NCBI GenBank assembly: GCA_910587905.1
Contig: CAJUOF010000121.1
Coordinates: forward strand, 1-20,454
Length of the DNA stretch: 20,454 bases
Direction of reading: 5' to 3'
Origin: an uncultured Lachnospiraceae bacterium
GTDB lineage: Bacteria; Bacillota_A; Clostridia; Lachnospirales; Lachnospiraceae
Part shown: one piece after another, positions 7,181 through 14,777 of the stretch
How positions within the stretch are numbered: the stretch's first letter is position 1
Layout: each line of letters opens with the position of its first letter
Translations under genes and position numbers: made by a program
The notes under the pieces: model-generated
The model's database searches: none
What the model was told of the DNA's origin: nothing
The model's input: the letters and a program-made list of their open reading frames with translations, nothing else

Positions 7181-7687
7181 TTATGCCTGGTGCCGTCCAA
7201 AAATTAATGTGCGGTAGCGCTCCAGCAGGAGCAGCAGACTGTTTCCCAGGACGGCGACGGCCAGGACCTCGCCGATCCCCACCGTGACCATCATCCACCA
7301 GATTGCGTCCGGCGCACCGTAGGCGATCCGAAGCACCCAGGGAATAATCAGGACGTTGGAAAGGATCGGCGGCACGCACACCAGGAACTTGTGCCTGCGG
7401 ACCAGGTACGAGCAGACGGCCCCGATCAGGGTCGCCAGGCTCCCGAATACGATGTCCAGCACCACGCCGCTCCCCAGAAGGTTGGAGATCAGACAGCCTG
7501 CAAACACGCCCGGCACCGCCGCCGGAGTGAAATACGGCAGGATCACGAGGGCCTCGGAAATCCGAAACTGGATCGGCCCGAAGGAAACCGGTGCCAGGGG
7601 CACGGTCAGCGCCACGTAGATGGCTGCGATCAATGCCGCCTGCACGGTAAATAATACTGCCTTGGATGCTGCTTCTCTTTCTTTCAT
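7181..7687 (-). CDS. queT: QueT-family queuosine precursor transporter (ECF S component)
   Basis: A 168-residue, very hydrophobic protein with about five to six membrane segments. The segment APVSFGPIQFRISEALVILP, followed by PGVFAGCLISNLLGSG, is typical of QueT, the substrate-binding S component of an energy-coupling-factor transporter. It imports a queuosine precursor such as preQ1 across the cytoplasmic membrane for tRNA modification. The shared ECF module (EcfAA'T) is not in this window. The leader carries a probable preQ1 riboswitch, which independently supports the call. I chose the ATG at 7687, 10 nt after GGAG. A TTG at 7693, 4 nt after GGAG, would add two residues. Confidence 0.9.
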   Translation of the reverse strand: MKEREAASKAVLFTVQAALIAAIYVALTVPLAPVSFGPIQFRISEALVILPYFTPAAVPGVFAGCLISNLLGSGVVLDIVFGSLATLIGAVCSYLVRRHKFLVCVPPILSNVLIIPWVLRIAYGAPDAIWWMMVTVGIGEVLAVAVLGNSLLLLLERYRTLIFGRHQA

Positions 7688-7696
7688 ATTCAATTG

Positions 7697-7740
7697 TCTC
7701 CTTTAGTTTTGTTTTACGTGTGGAAGGTCTCGAACACACG
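7697..7740 (-). ncRNA. Candidate preQ1 riboswitch aptamer in the queT leader
   Basis: On the minus strand a hairpin CGTGTG (7740-7735) with loop TTCGAGACCTTC pairs with CACACG (7722-7717). It is followed by an A-rich tail AAAACAAAACTAAAGGAG that runs into the ribosome binding site. The hairpin plus the AAAACTAA/AAGG tail is the layout of preQ1 class I pseudoknots. CCTT in the loop can pair with AAGG of the Shine-Dalgarno sequence, giving translational control. Its position before a queuosine-precursor transporter supports the call. I matched the motif by eye, and class III cannot be excluded. Confidence 0.6.
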
Positions 7741-7753
7741 ATAGTTTTGTGAA

Positions 7754-7776
7754 AAAGCCCCGGAACCATGGGCTTT
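7754..7776 (-). terminator. Terminator-like hairpin early in the queT leader
   Basis: On the minus strand AAAGCCC-ATGGTTCCG-GGGCTTT is followed by TT, giving a run of five T. It lies between the queT promoter and the candidate aptamer. It could be an attenuator or a structural stem of a larger aptamer. Confidence 0.4.
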
Positions 7777-7788
7777 GCAACGTATCCT

Positions 7789-7817
7789 AGGATACCACGG
7801 CAGAAACAAAATGTCAA
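7789..7817 (-). promoter_or_regulatory. queT promoter
   Basis: On the minus strand a perfect TTGACA (7817-7812) and TATCCT (7794-7789) are 17 bp apart. The -10 box is inside a 14-bp perfect palindrome GTATCCTAGGATAC (7782-7795), a possible operator. The leader would be about 95 nt, enough for a riboswitch. Confidence 0.6.
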
Positions 7818-7836
7818 GAAAACCGCCGGATTCTCC

Positions 7837-7866
7837 TTTACAACCCGGCCCGCCGTAAGGTATGAT
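7837..7866 (+). promoter_or_regulatory. Promoter for the Uma2-family gene
   Basis: TTTACA (7837-7842) and TATGAT (7861-7866) are 18 bp apart, pointing away from the queT promoter. Confidence 0.55.
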
Positions 7867-7940
7867 TACATTAGTTACGTCAGTTTGGAAATGATCGGCG
7901 GGCGAACCCTGTCGGCCGCCGGAAAAGGAGGAATACCATC

Positions 7941-8522
7941 ATGTCAGGAGCATGGGCCCAAACAGGGATCTATACGGAGGAGGATTATTACAGCCTTCCG
8001 GAGGATGTCCGGGAAGAACTGATCGACGGCCGGTTCTATCTCCAGGCCGCCCCCAGCAGGATGCATCAAAAAATATTAATGGAGATTTCCGCAGCCATCC
8101 GGGACTACTTCCGCTCCAAAGACGGCCCCTGCGAGGTCTACCCGGCCCCCTTCGCCGTTAAATTGTTCGAGGAAAGTGACAGGACCGTCGTGGAGCCGGA
8201 CATCAGCGTGATCTGCGATCCGGGCAAGCTGACGGACAGAGGATGCACCGGTGCGCCGGACTGGATCATTGAAATCGTCTCCCCCGGCAATCCCGGCCAT
8301 GACTATGTCCGCAAGCTGAATCTGTATACGGACGCCGGAGTGAGGGAATACTGGATCGTCAACCCGATGGACCGATCCGTCTACGTCTATCTCCTGGAGA
8401 AAGAGGATAAATTCAGGACCACGGCCTACACCTTCCGGGACAAAATAAAAGTCGGCATTTATGAAGACCTGTGGATCGACTTTCGTGAACTGGAGCTGCA
8501 GGCCGGCCGCAAAAAATCTTAA
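7941..8522 (+). CDS. Uma2-family (DUF820) putative PD-(D/E)XK nuclease-fold protein
   Basis: A 193-residue protein of the Uma2 family. The family layout is seen in order: EELIDG (25-30), a conserved His42, EPDISV with D87, IIEIVSPGN with E111, K125 in RKLNLY, and REYWIVNP (135-142). D87, E111 and K125 would be the active-site triad of the restriction-endonuclease-like fold. Family members are abundant in cyanobacteria and scattered elsewhere; their substrate is unknown and nuclease activity is mostly predicted. No methyltransferase or antitoxin gene is adjacent. The ATG follows AAGGAGG by about 9 nt. It has its own promoter divergent from queT and lies 45 bp before the aldo/keto reductase gene, so cotranscription with that gene is possible. 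Confidence 0.85.
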   Translation: MSGAWAQTGIYTEEDYYSLPEDVREELIDGRFYLQAAPSRMHQKILMEISAAIRDYFRSKDGPCEVYPAPFAVKLFEESDRTVVEPDISVICDPGKLTDRGCTGAPDWIIEIVSPGNPGHDYVRKLNLYTDAGVREYWIVNPMDRSVYVYLLEKEDKFRTTAYTFRDKIKVGIYEDLWIDFRELELQAGRKKS

Positions 8523-8567
8523 ACTGCCGACACCATCATTTTCATACATTCAAAACAGGAGGATATC

Positions 8568-9695
8568 ATGATAAGCACAAAAAAACTTGGTTTCGGACTA
8601 ATGAGGCTTCCCTCTCTCGATCCCAACGATCCTGCGAAAATCGACATCGAACAGACAAAGAAAATGGTCGATGCATTCTTGGAGAAGGGCTTCACCTATT
8701 TCGACACCGCCTGGATGTACTGCGGCTTCCAGAGCGAAAATGCCGCCGGCGAGGCCCTGGTGAGCCGCCATCCCAGGGACAGCTTCACCCTGGCCGACAA
8801 GCTTCCCGCCCCCTTCCTAAAGACCAAGGAGGACCGGGACCGCATTTTTAACGAGCAGATGAAAAAGACCCGGGTGGACTATTTCGATTACTATCTGCTC
8901 CACGACATCGGCGCAGATCATTACGAGATCTTTAACCGGCTGGACTGCTTTACCTGGCTGAAAGAAAAGAAGGCCCAGGGGCTTGTGAAGAAGATCGGCT
9001 TTTCCTTCCACGACAGCCCCGAGCTTTTGGACCAGGTCCTCACCGACCATCCGGAGATGGAATTCGTCCAGCTCCAGATCAACTACCTGGACTGGGACAG
9101 CGAAGGCGTCCAGTCCAGGAAATGCTACGAGGTGGCCGTAAAGCACGGGAAGCCGGTCATCGTCATGGAGCCGGTCAAGGGCGGCACCCTGGCCCGGATC
9201 CCCGACGAGGCCGAAGCGCTCTTTCAGGAGCATCATCCGGACATGTCCGTTCCCTCCTGGGCGATCCGCTTTGCCGCCAGCCTGGACGGCGTCATGATGG
9301 TCCTCAGCGGCATGAGCGACATGGAGCAGCTCTTGGACAACACCGGATACATGAGCGAGCCGGTTCCCGTGGATGATACGGAAAAAGAGATTATCAAAAA
9401 AGCGGTGTCCATTATCAATAAGAACATCGCCGTTCCCTGTACCGGCTGCTCCTACTGCACCGACGGCTGCCCCCAGAACATCGCCATCCCCAAATATTTT
9501 TCCTTATATAATACGGACAAGCAGGAACTTAAGACCAAGCGGTGGACTCCCCAGGGAGAATATTATTCCCGCCTGACCACCGTGTTCGGAAAGGCCAGCG
9601 ACTGCGTGGAATGCGGCCAGTGCGAGGGCGTCTGTCCCCAGCACCTTCCCGTCATCAAACATTTGAAGGAAGTGGCCGAATATTTTGAAAAATAG
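8568..9695 (+). CDS. Aldo/keto reductase with C-terminal 4Fe-4S ferredoxin domain
   Basis: A 375-residue protein. The aldo/keto reductase barrel carries the usual catalytic set Asp46 (FDTA), Tyr51 (WMY), Lys78 (DKLP) and His112 (LLHDI). A C-terminal module has two cluster motifs, C291-x2-C294-x2-C297-x3-C301 and C346-x2-C349-x2-C352-x3-C356, each followed by Pro, enough for two [4Fe-4S] clusters. Such Fe-S aldo/keto reductases are common in Clostridia. They are cytosolic; their substrates and the role of the clusters are mostly unknown. The ATG follows AGGAGG. The downstream gene encodes another Fe-S redox fusion 62 bp away, with its own possible promoter, so the two may work in related redox chemistry. 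Confidence 0.92.
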   Translation: MISTKKLGFGLMRLPSLDPNDPAKIDIEQTKKMVDAFLEKGFTYFDTAWMYCGFQSENAAGEALVSRHPRDSFTLADKLPAPFLKTKEDRDRIFNEQMKKTRVDYFDYYLLHDIGADHYEIFNRLDCFTWLKEKKAQGLVKKIGFSFHDSPELLDQVLTDHPEMEFVQLQINYLDWDSEGVQSRKCYEVAVKHGKPVIVMEPVKGGTLARIPDEAEALFQEHHPDMSVPSWAIRFAASLDGVMMVLSGMSDMEQLLDNTGYMSEPVPVDDTEKEIIKKAVSIINKNIAVPCTGCSYCTDGCPQNIAIPKYFSLYNTDKQELKTKRWTPQGEYYSRLTTVFGKASDCVECGQCEGVCPQHLPVIKHLKEVAEYFEK

Positions 9696-9715
9696 TCCCT
9701 GGTTTGTGTTATACT
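9685..9715 (+). promoter_or_regulatory. Possible extended -10 promoter for the 860-residue fusion
   Basis: TGT-TATACT (9707-9715) fits an extended -10 element. A TTGAAA (9685-9690) lies 19 bp upstream of it, overlapping the end of the preceding gene. The spacer is long, so support is moderate. Confidence 0.4.
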
Positions 9716-9757
9716 TTTCTATAAGAGAATTATCTGCATAAAGGAGGTTTTGTTTCT

Positions 9758-12340
9758 ATGAAAATCCTGATCATCGGCGGCGTCGCCGCCGGAACCAAGA
9801 CGGCCGCCAAGCTGAAACGGGAGAACCGGGACGCTGAGGTCACCGTCATCACCAAGGGCGCCGACATTTCCTATGCCGGCTGCGGCCTTCCCTACTATGT
9901 GGGCGGGCTCATCGAGGAGCGGGACGAGCTGATCGTCAACACGCCCGCAAAATATTCCGGTCTCACGGGTGTCACGGTGCTGACGGAAAAAGAGGCCGTC
10001 GCCGTCCATGCGGATGCAAAGACCGTGGATGTGAAAGATTTAAAAACCGGAGCCCAGGAATCTTATTCCTATGACAAACTGGTCATCGCCACCGGGGCCT
10101 CCCCCGCCGTGCCCCCCCTGCCGGGGATCAATCTGCCCGGCGTCTTCACCATGCGCACTCCGGACGACGCCATCGCCCTGCGCTCCTACGTGGAAGAAAA
10201 ATCCGTCAAAAAGGCGGTGGTGGTGGGCGCCGGCTTCATCGGCCTGGAGATCGCCGAAAACCTGAAACAGAAGGGCGTCTCTGTCACGGTGGTGGACTTC
10301 GCCCCCCAGATCCTCCCCAACATCCTGGACGAGGAGATGGCCGCCTACGGCAAAAAGCACCTGTTAAAGCAGGGCATCCGGGTCATCACCAGCGTGAAGG
10401 GCGAAGAGATCACCGGGGAGGGCCAGGTCACGGGCATCAAGACCACCGCCGGTCTCTTCTCCTGCGGCGTGGTGGTCATGGCCGCCGGCGTCCGCCCCAA
10501 TACCCAGTTCCTTGAGGGGAGCGGCATCGAGATGAACCGGGGCACCATCGTGGTGGATCGGACCATGAAGACCAATCTGCCGGACGTTTATGCGGCCGGA
10601 GACTGCGTCCAGATCACGAACCGGATCACCGGTGCCCCCCAGTGGTCCCCCATGGGTTCCTCCGCCAACATGGAGGGCCGGACCCTGGCCCAGGTCCTTG
10701 CCGGAAAGGATCATTCCCATCCCGGCATCCTTGGCACCGGCGTCATCAAGCTGCCGGGCTTAAACTGCGGCCGCACGGGACTGACCGAGGCTCAGGCGAA
10801 GGCCGCCGGATATCAAGTGGAGACGGCCCTCATGGTGACCGACGACAAGGCCCATTATTATCCGGACGCCTCCTTCTTCGCCACCAAGCTGATCGCCGAC
10901 AGGGAGAGCCATAAGCTTCTCGGCCTGCAGGTCTTCGGCCCCGGGGCCGTGGACAAGATGGTGGACATCGCCGTCATGGGCATCACCATGGGAGCAAGGC
11001 TGGAAGACTTCGAGAATGCGGATTTCGCCTATGCGCCGCCCTTCTCCACGGCCATCCATCCCCTGGTGCAGGCGGTCTACGTGCTGCTCAACAAGCTGAA
11101 CGGGGATTTCGTGAGCATGACTCCCGCCCAGTACGCCGCCGGGGAGGCGAAGGATTACCGGGTGCTGGACGTGGCTCTCGCCCCCTCCGTCACCGGAGCC
11201 CAGTACATCAAGCTGGCCGAGGTGAACGGACCTCTGGAGGGCATCGACAAGGATGCGAAGCTGCTCCTCGTCTGCGCCAAGGGCAAGCGGGGCTACTTCC
11301 TGCAGAACCGCCTGCGCCATTTCGGTTATACGAACACGGTGGTGCTGGAGGGCGGCCTCTCCTTCAATGACGTAAAGATTAAGACTGCCGGAACCGCCGT
11401 CCCCAAGGCGGAGGAGACCCGGGTCAAGGCCCTCGGCTTCCTCAAAGACAAACGGACGCCGGATAAATTCAACGGCCGGGTGATCACCCGCAACGGAAAG
11501 ATCACCGGCGAGGAGGCGAGGACCATCGCCGACGCAGCCGAACTGTTCGGAAGCGGCGAGGTGACCATGACCTCCCGCCTGACCATGGAGATCCAGGGCG
11601 TTCCCTTCGACAACATCGAGCCCCTCCGGGAATACCTGATGGAGCGGGGCTTGGAGACCGGCGGGACCGGCTCCAAAGTGCGGCCCGTGGTCTCCTGCAA
11701 GGGAACCACCTGCCAATACGGCCTCATCGACACCTTCGCCCTGTCGGAGGAGATCCACGAGCGGTTCTTCCACGGCTATGCGGACGTGAAGCTGCCCCAC
11801 AAGTTCAAGATCGCCGTGGGCGGCTGTCCCAACAACTGCGTGAAGCCCGACCTCAACGACTTAGGCATCATCGGCCAGCGGGTGCCCCTCGTCAACCTGG
11901 AGAAATGCAGAAGCTGCAAGAACTGCCAGGTGGAGAAGAACTGTCCCATCCACGTGGCGAAACTGGTGGACGGAAAGATCACCATCGACGAGAACGCCTG
12001 CAACCACTGCGGACGCTGCCATGGCTTCTGTCCTTTCGGCGCCTTCGAGGACTACACCGACGGCTACCGGATCTACATCGGCGGACGCTGGGGCAAAAAG
12101 ACGGCCCGGGGCCGCTTCCTGGACAGGATCTTCACCGACAAGGACGAGGTCCTGGCCGTGGTGGAGAAGGCCATCCTCCTCTTCCGCGAACAGGGGATCA
12201 CCGGCGAGCGGTTCGCCGACACGGTGGAGCGCCTCGGCTTTGAAAACGTGCAGGAACAGCTCCTCGCCAACGATCTTTTAGACCGCAAGGCCGAGAATAT
12301 CGCCGCCCAGAAACACATGAAGGGCGGAGCCACCTGCTAA
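9758..12340 (+). CDS. Fusion: CoA-disulfide-reductase-like flavoprotein + rhodanese-like + siroheme sulfite/nitrite reductase-like + 8Fe ferredoxin
   Basis: An 860-residue cytosolic fusion. Residues 1-450 form an FAD/NAD(P)-disulfide reductase of the CoA-disulfide/persulfide reductase type: FAD motif IIGGVAAG (5-12), redox Cys42 in AGCGLPYY, NAD motif VVGAGFIGLEIAE (155-167), and VYAAGDC (277-283). Residues 463-540 are rhodanese-like with Cys506 in CAKGKRG. Residues 575-710 look like the siroheme/[4Fe-4S] half of sulfite/nitrite reductases: C647-x4-C652 (SCKGTTCQYG) and C690-x3-C694 (GGCPNNC). An 8Fe ferredoxin follows: C717, C720, C723, C729 and C748, C751, C754, C758. The likely path is NAD(P)H to FAD, persulfide or clusters, and siroheme, reducing an inorganic or thiol-bound sulfur (or nitrogen) compound. 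Start ATG follows AAGGAGG. Domains are firm; substrate is inference. Confidence 0.85.
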   Translation: MKILIIGGVAAGTKTAAKLKRENRDAEVTVITKGADISYAGCGLPYYVGGLIEERDELIVNTPAKYSGLTGVTVLTEKEAVAVHADAKTVDVKDLKTGAQESYSYDKLVIATGASPAVPPLPGINLPGVFTMRTPDDAIALRSYVEEKSVKKAVVVGAGFIGLEIAENLKQKGVSVTVVDFAPQILPNILDEEMAAYGKKHLLKQGIRVITSVKGEEITGEGQVTGIKTTAGLFSCGVVVMAAGVRPNTQFLEGSGIEMNRGTIVVDRTMKTNLPDVYAAGDCVQITNRITGAPQWSPMGSSANMEGRTLAQVLAGKDHSHPGILGTGVIKLPGLNCGRTGLTEAQAKAAGYQVETALMVTDDKAHYYPDASFFATKLIADRESHKLLGLQVFGPGAVDKMVDIAVMGITMGARLEDFENADFAYAPPFSTAIHPLVQAVYVLLNKLNGDFVSMTPAQYAAGEAKDYRVLDVALAPSVTGAQYIKLAEVNGPLEGIDKDAKLLLVCAKGKRGYFLQNRLRHFGYTNTVVLEGGLSFNDVKIKTAGTAVPKAEETRVKALGFLKDKRTPDKFNGRVITRNGKITGEEARTIADAAELFGSGEVTMTSRLTMEIQGVPFDNIEPLREYLMERGLETGGTGSKVRPVVSCKGTTCQYGLIDTFALSEEIHERFFHGYADVKLPHKFKIAVGGCPNNCVKPDLNDLGIIGQRVPLVNLEKCRSCKNCQVEKNCPIHVAKLVDGKITIDENACNHCGRCHGFCPFGAFEDYTDGYRIYIGGRWGKKTARGRFLDRIFTDKDEVLAVVEKAILLFREQGITGERFADTVERLGFENVQEQLLANDLLDRKAENIAAQKHMKGGATC

Positions 12341-12375
12341 AAACCCGTCACCTGCAGCACCATAAACTGTCAAGT

Positions 12376-12411
12376 CTTCCCACGTCCTAAAAAACGTGGG
12401 AAGCTTTTTTA
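12376..12411 (+). terminator. Strong intrinsic terminator
   Basis: CTTCCCACG (12376-12384) pairs with CGTGGGAAG (12395-12403), followed by CTTTTTTATT. It ends the transcript of the 860-residue fusion gene. Confidence 0.9.
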
Positions 12412-12441
12412 TTATCCAGCGATATTAACATTAAGAAAAGA

Positions 12442-12470
12442 TTGAATCAAAGGGAAATAGCGAATATAAT
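12442..12470 (+). promoter_or_regulatory. Promoter for the zinc-ribbon/YD-repeat gene
   Basis: TTGAAT (12442-12447) and a perfect TATAAT (12465-12470) are 17 bp apart, 35 bp before the start codon. Confidence 0.75.
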
Positions 12471-12504
12471 AAGCGTTAAGGAATCCAAAAAGGAGGAACC
12501 CTCT

Positions 12505-14241
12505 ATGTTTTGTCCCAATTGCGGCGCAAATGTGCCGGATCACGCAAAATTCTGTGCAGGCTGCGGCCGTTCCATACCGGCGGCTGACGTCGCCCAAAAT
12601 AATGCCCCCGCTTCCGGAGGTTCCGGGCAGCCCCCTCTGCCTCCGCCCAAAAAGAAAACGGGCCTGATCATCGGCCTGTCTGTATTTGTAGCCGCCCTTC
12701 TGATCGCGGTCATCGCGGTCCTAATCCTCCGTCCCGGAAAAGAAAAGGCCGGAGGACAGACTGCAGACAGTGGGCAAACTACACCGGCCGGGCAGAGCAC
12801 ACCGGCTTCCGGAGAAAAACAGGACCTTCCGGCGGACGCACAGACCGTGATCCCTCTCCTCACGTCGATCACGCCTGCGGAGAGGAGCAGCGAAGGAGAC
12901 AACATCACCCTGACCTACCAGGCCGACGGCTTCCACCTGACTTCCTATGCCTATGCGGACGGCTCCCTGTACCAGACCATGGAGGACGACTACGACTCCT
13001 CCGGCCACATCGTCCATTCCGTGCAGGAGATCACCGGCCAGGGTATCACCATCGAGCGGGATTACCAGTATGACGAAAACGGCAACCGGTCACATTACGC
13101 CTCGCGGCAGACCCTGGAGGAAATGCCGGAAAGCCCGGTGACGGAGGATATCACCTACACCTGCGATCCCGACGGCAGGGTGACGCAGATGTCCGCCCCT
13201 TCCGGCTCCAACTGCACCTATGAGCTGGAGTTTCATTCCGACGGGACTGTCAAGTCCATGAAAGCCGGATTTACGGACACTTCGGCTTTCGCCCTCACCG
13301 AATACCAATACGAGGACGGTTATATCGCATCCTCCCGTTATACTTTCACCGATTCGGACGGCACCGTCAGCTACGAGCAGGAATATACCTATGATAAGAG
13401 CAGCCGTTCCATCGCCGACTGCGGAAATATCCTGACAGAGACCATCTGTTCCGGCGGTTCCGAATCCACGACCAATTATGAGTATACGGAAGCGTTCCTG
13501 ACGAAGGACGGAATCCTCCTGGCGGAGACAGAACAGACGCAGAAGACCTTGTATCAGAAAAAGGACTACTGGCAGGGCGACCTTTCCGGTGAATTTACCT
13601 ACGGTGATGAGGGACGCCTGACCCGGGAAATGGAATACGATGATCTCGGAAACGAATACAAATATACCGACTACCAATATGACGAAAACGGCCGGGAATG
13701 CCTGGCGGAGCACCGTGCTTACGGGACGGATGACCTGCTCCATGCCTACGGAGATTACCAGTACGACGAAAACGGCAACGTGATCTCCAAGACCTGGTAC
13801 GACACCCACACCGGGGAACAGATTCCTTTATATGTTTATCAATACACCTACGACGCGGATTCCAGGCTCTTAAACCGCAGCGAGATTGCTATGAATCCTG
13901 TCTACGTCAGCCAATATTTTGAATATGAGTACGACGAGCAGGGAAATAAGGCCGCCAGCCACGAATACGCCCTCCGGGAAGCTAACGTGACGGCAGATGC
14001 CATCAAGGTAAACGGCGAGTACAGCTATTACACCTATGACAACGAATACGACGGCCAGGGACGGCTCACTTCCAGTCTCCTGTGGTACCGCATCATCGAC
14101 GGCGAGGAAAAGGATCCTTCCACGTATACCACGAAAACCATCTACGAGTACGACTCCGACGGGGACCTGGTCAAAGAGTCCTCCTACGACAACAAGGACG
14201 GCTGTTACGCCTATACGGAATACGTCTACATCTACAAATAA
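12505..14241 (+). CDS. Membrane-anchored protein: N-terminal zinc ribbon, one TM helix, extracellular YD-type repeats
   Basis: The ATG at 12505 follows AAAAAGGAGG and gives 578 residues. Residues 3-21 are a zinc ribbon (CPNCG then CAGCG). A Pro-rich linker is followed by one membrane helix (about 53-75), a Thr/Pro/Gly-rich spacer, then about 450 residues with roughly ten degenerate YD/RHS-type units (YQYDENGNRS, YTYDKSSRS, YQYDENGRE, YTYDADSRLL, YEYDEQGNKA, YEYDSDGDLV and others). With the ribbon in the cytosol, the repeats would lie outside the cell. Rhs proteins are far longer and end in a toxin; no such core or toxin is present. Function is unknown; binding of wall or surface polymer is a guess. 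No operon partner is visible. Confidence 0.8.
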   Translation: MFCPNCGANVPDHAKFCAGCGRSIPAADVAQNNAPASGGSGQPPLPPPKKKTGLIIGLSVFVAALLIAVIAVLILRPGKEKAGGQTADSGQTTPAGQSTPASGEKQDLPADAQTVIPLLTSITPAERSSEGDNITLTYQADGFHLTSYAYADGSLYQTMEDDYDSSGHIVHSVQEITGQGITIERDYQYDENGNRSHYASRQTLEEMPESPVTEDITYTCDPDGRVTQMSAPSGSNCTYELEFHSDGTVKSMKAGFTDTSAFALTEYQYEDGYIASSRYTFTDSDGTVSYEQEYTYDKSSRSIADCGNILTETICSGGSESTTNYEYTEAFLTKDGILLAETEQTQKTLYQKKDYWQGDLSGEFTYGDEGRLTREMEYDDLGNEYKYTDYQYDENGRECLAEHRAYGTDDLLHAYGDYQYDENGNVISKTWYDTHTGEQIPLYVYQYTYDADSRLLNRSEIAMNPVYVSQYFEYEYDEQGNKAASHEYALREANVTADAIKVNGEYSYYTYDNEYDGQGRLTSSLLWYRIIDGEEKDPSTYTTKTIYEYDSDGDLVKESSYDNKDGCYAYTEYVYIYK

Positions 14242-14246
14242 GTCTC

Positions 14247-14283
14247 CGCGTCCACAGCGCCGCCCTTTGTGCTCTGGGACGCG
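14247..14283. terminator. Possible hairpin between convergent genes
   Basis: CGCGTCC (14247-14253) pairs with GGACGCG (14277-14283) across a 23-nt loop that contains a short CACA/TGTG pair. There is no T-run on either strand, so an intrinsic terminator is only weakly supported. Confidence 0.3.
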
Positions 14284-14290
14284 CCCGCGC

Positions 14291-14578
14291 CTACCGGCCG
14301 ATCCCAGACACGGGAACGCGGCCCAGAGCCCAGAGGGCGGCGGCCCACAGAAGGGCCAGAAGCGGAAATCCCAGGCGAAACTTCCGGTGCCTCGTCTTAT
14401 GGCGGAAGGCATACATACCGAGGGTTCCGCCGAAGGCTCCGCCCAGAGTCGCCGCCAGAAACAGGCGCTTCTCCGCAATGCGGTACCTTCCCCTCCGGGC
14501 CCGTCTCTTGTCCTCCCCCATCAGGAAAAAACTCAGCATATTAATAAACAGGAAATAATACCACAAAGCCGTTTTCAT
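14291..14578 (-). CDS. DUF1294 family small membrane protein
   Basis: A 95-residue protein with three likely membrane segments: near 4-20, near 40-56, and near 68-86. It has the DUF1294 pattern: an EDKRRARRGRYRIAEKRL stretch after the first helix, then LGGAFGGTLGMYAFRHKTRHRKF. The ATG at 14578 follows GGGAG. Members are found alone or fused to a cold-shock domain; the function is not known. The gene is convergent with the YD-repeat gene and divergent from the HEQEH gene, and has no visible operon partner. Confidence 0.87.
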   Translation of the reverse strand: MKTALWYYFLFINMLSFFLMGEDKRRARRGRYRIAEKRLFLAATLGGAFGGTLGMYAFRHKTRHRKFRLGFPLLALLWAAALWALGRVPVSGIGR

Positions 14579-14689
14579 ACAAATCTCCCTGATCCGTCTA
14601 TAAAATATTGTAACCCTTCTCCCCCAAAAATTCCATGAAAATTTCACTGTATTCCATACGGGACGATATGATTTATCATAGATATCATC

Positions 14690-14718
14690 TTGTAATTTTG
14701 TGGAAATTCCGCTAAAAT
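14690..14718 (+). promoter_or_regulatory. Promoter for the SprA-related gene
   Basis: TTGTAA (14690-14695) and TAAAAT (14713-14718) are 17 bp apart, 60 bp before the start codon. Confidence 0.55.
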
Positions 14719-14777
14719 AAGGATGAGAACAGACGATGCGCCCAGGAAAATATTTCTGTAAAAGAAAGGTGAGCGAT

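Noticed and set aside
7941..8522. Restriction-modification or toxin-antitoxin system
   Set aside because: The Uma2-type protein has no methyltransferase, specificity subunit or antitoxin beside it.
10760..11800. 346-codon open frame on the minus strand
   Set aside because: It lies wholly opposite the 860-residue Fe-S fusion, has no ribosome binding site or recognisable domain, and is explained by high GC at third codon positions.
12442..12504. N-terminal extension of the zinc-ribbon protein from the ATG-like start at 12442
   Set aside because: This segment contains the promoter and the AGGAGG ribosome binding site for the ATG at 12505, so it is untranslated.
12505..14241. Rhs/contact-dependent toxin
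   Set aside because: The protein is too short, has no Rhs core motif, and no toxin or immunity gene follows.
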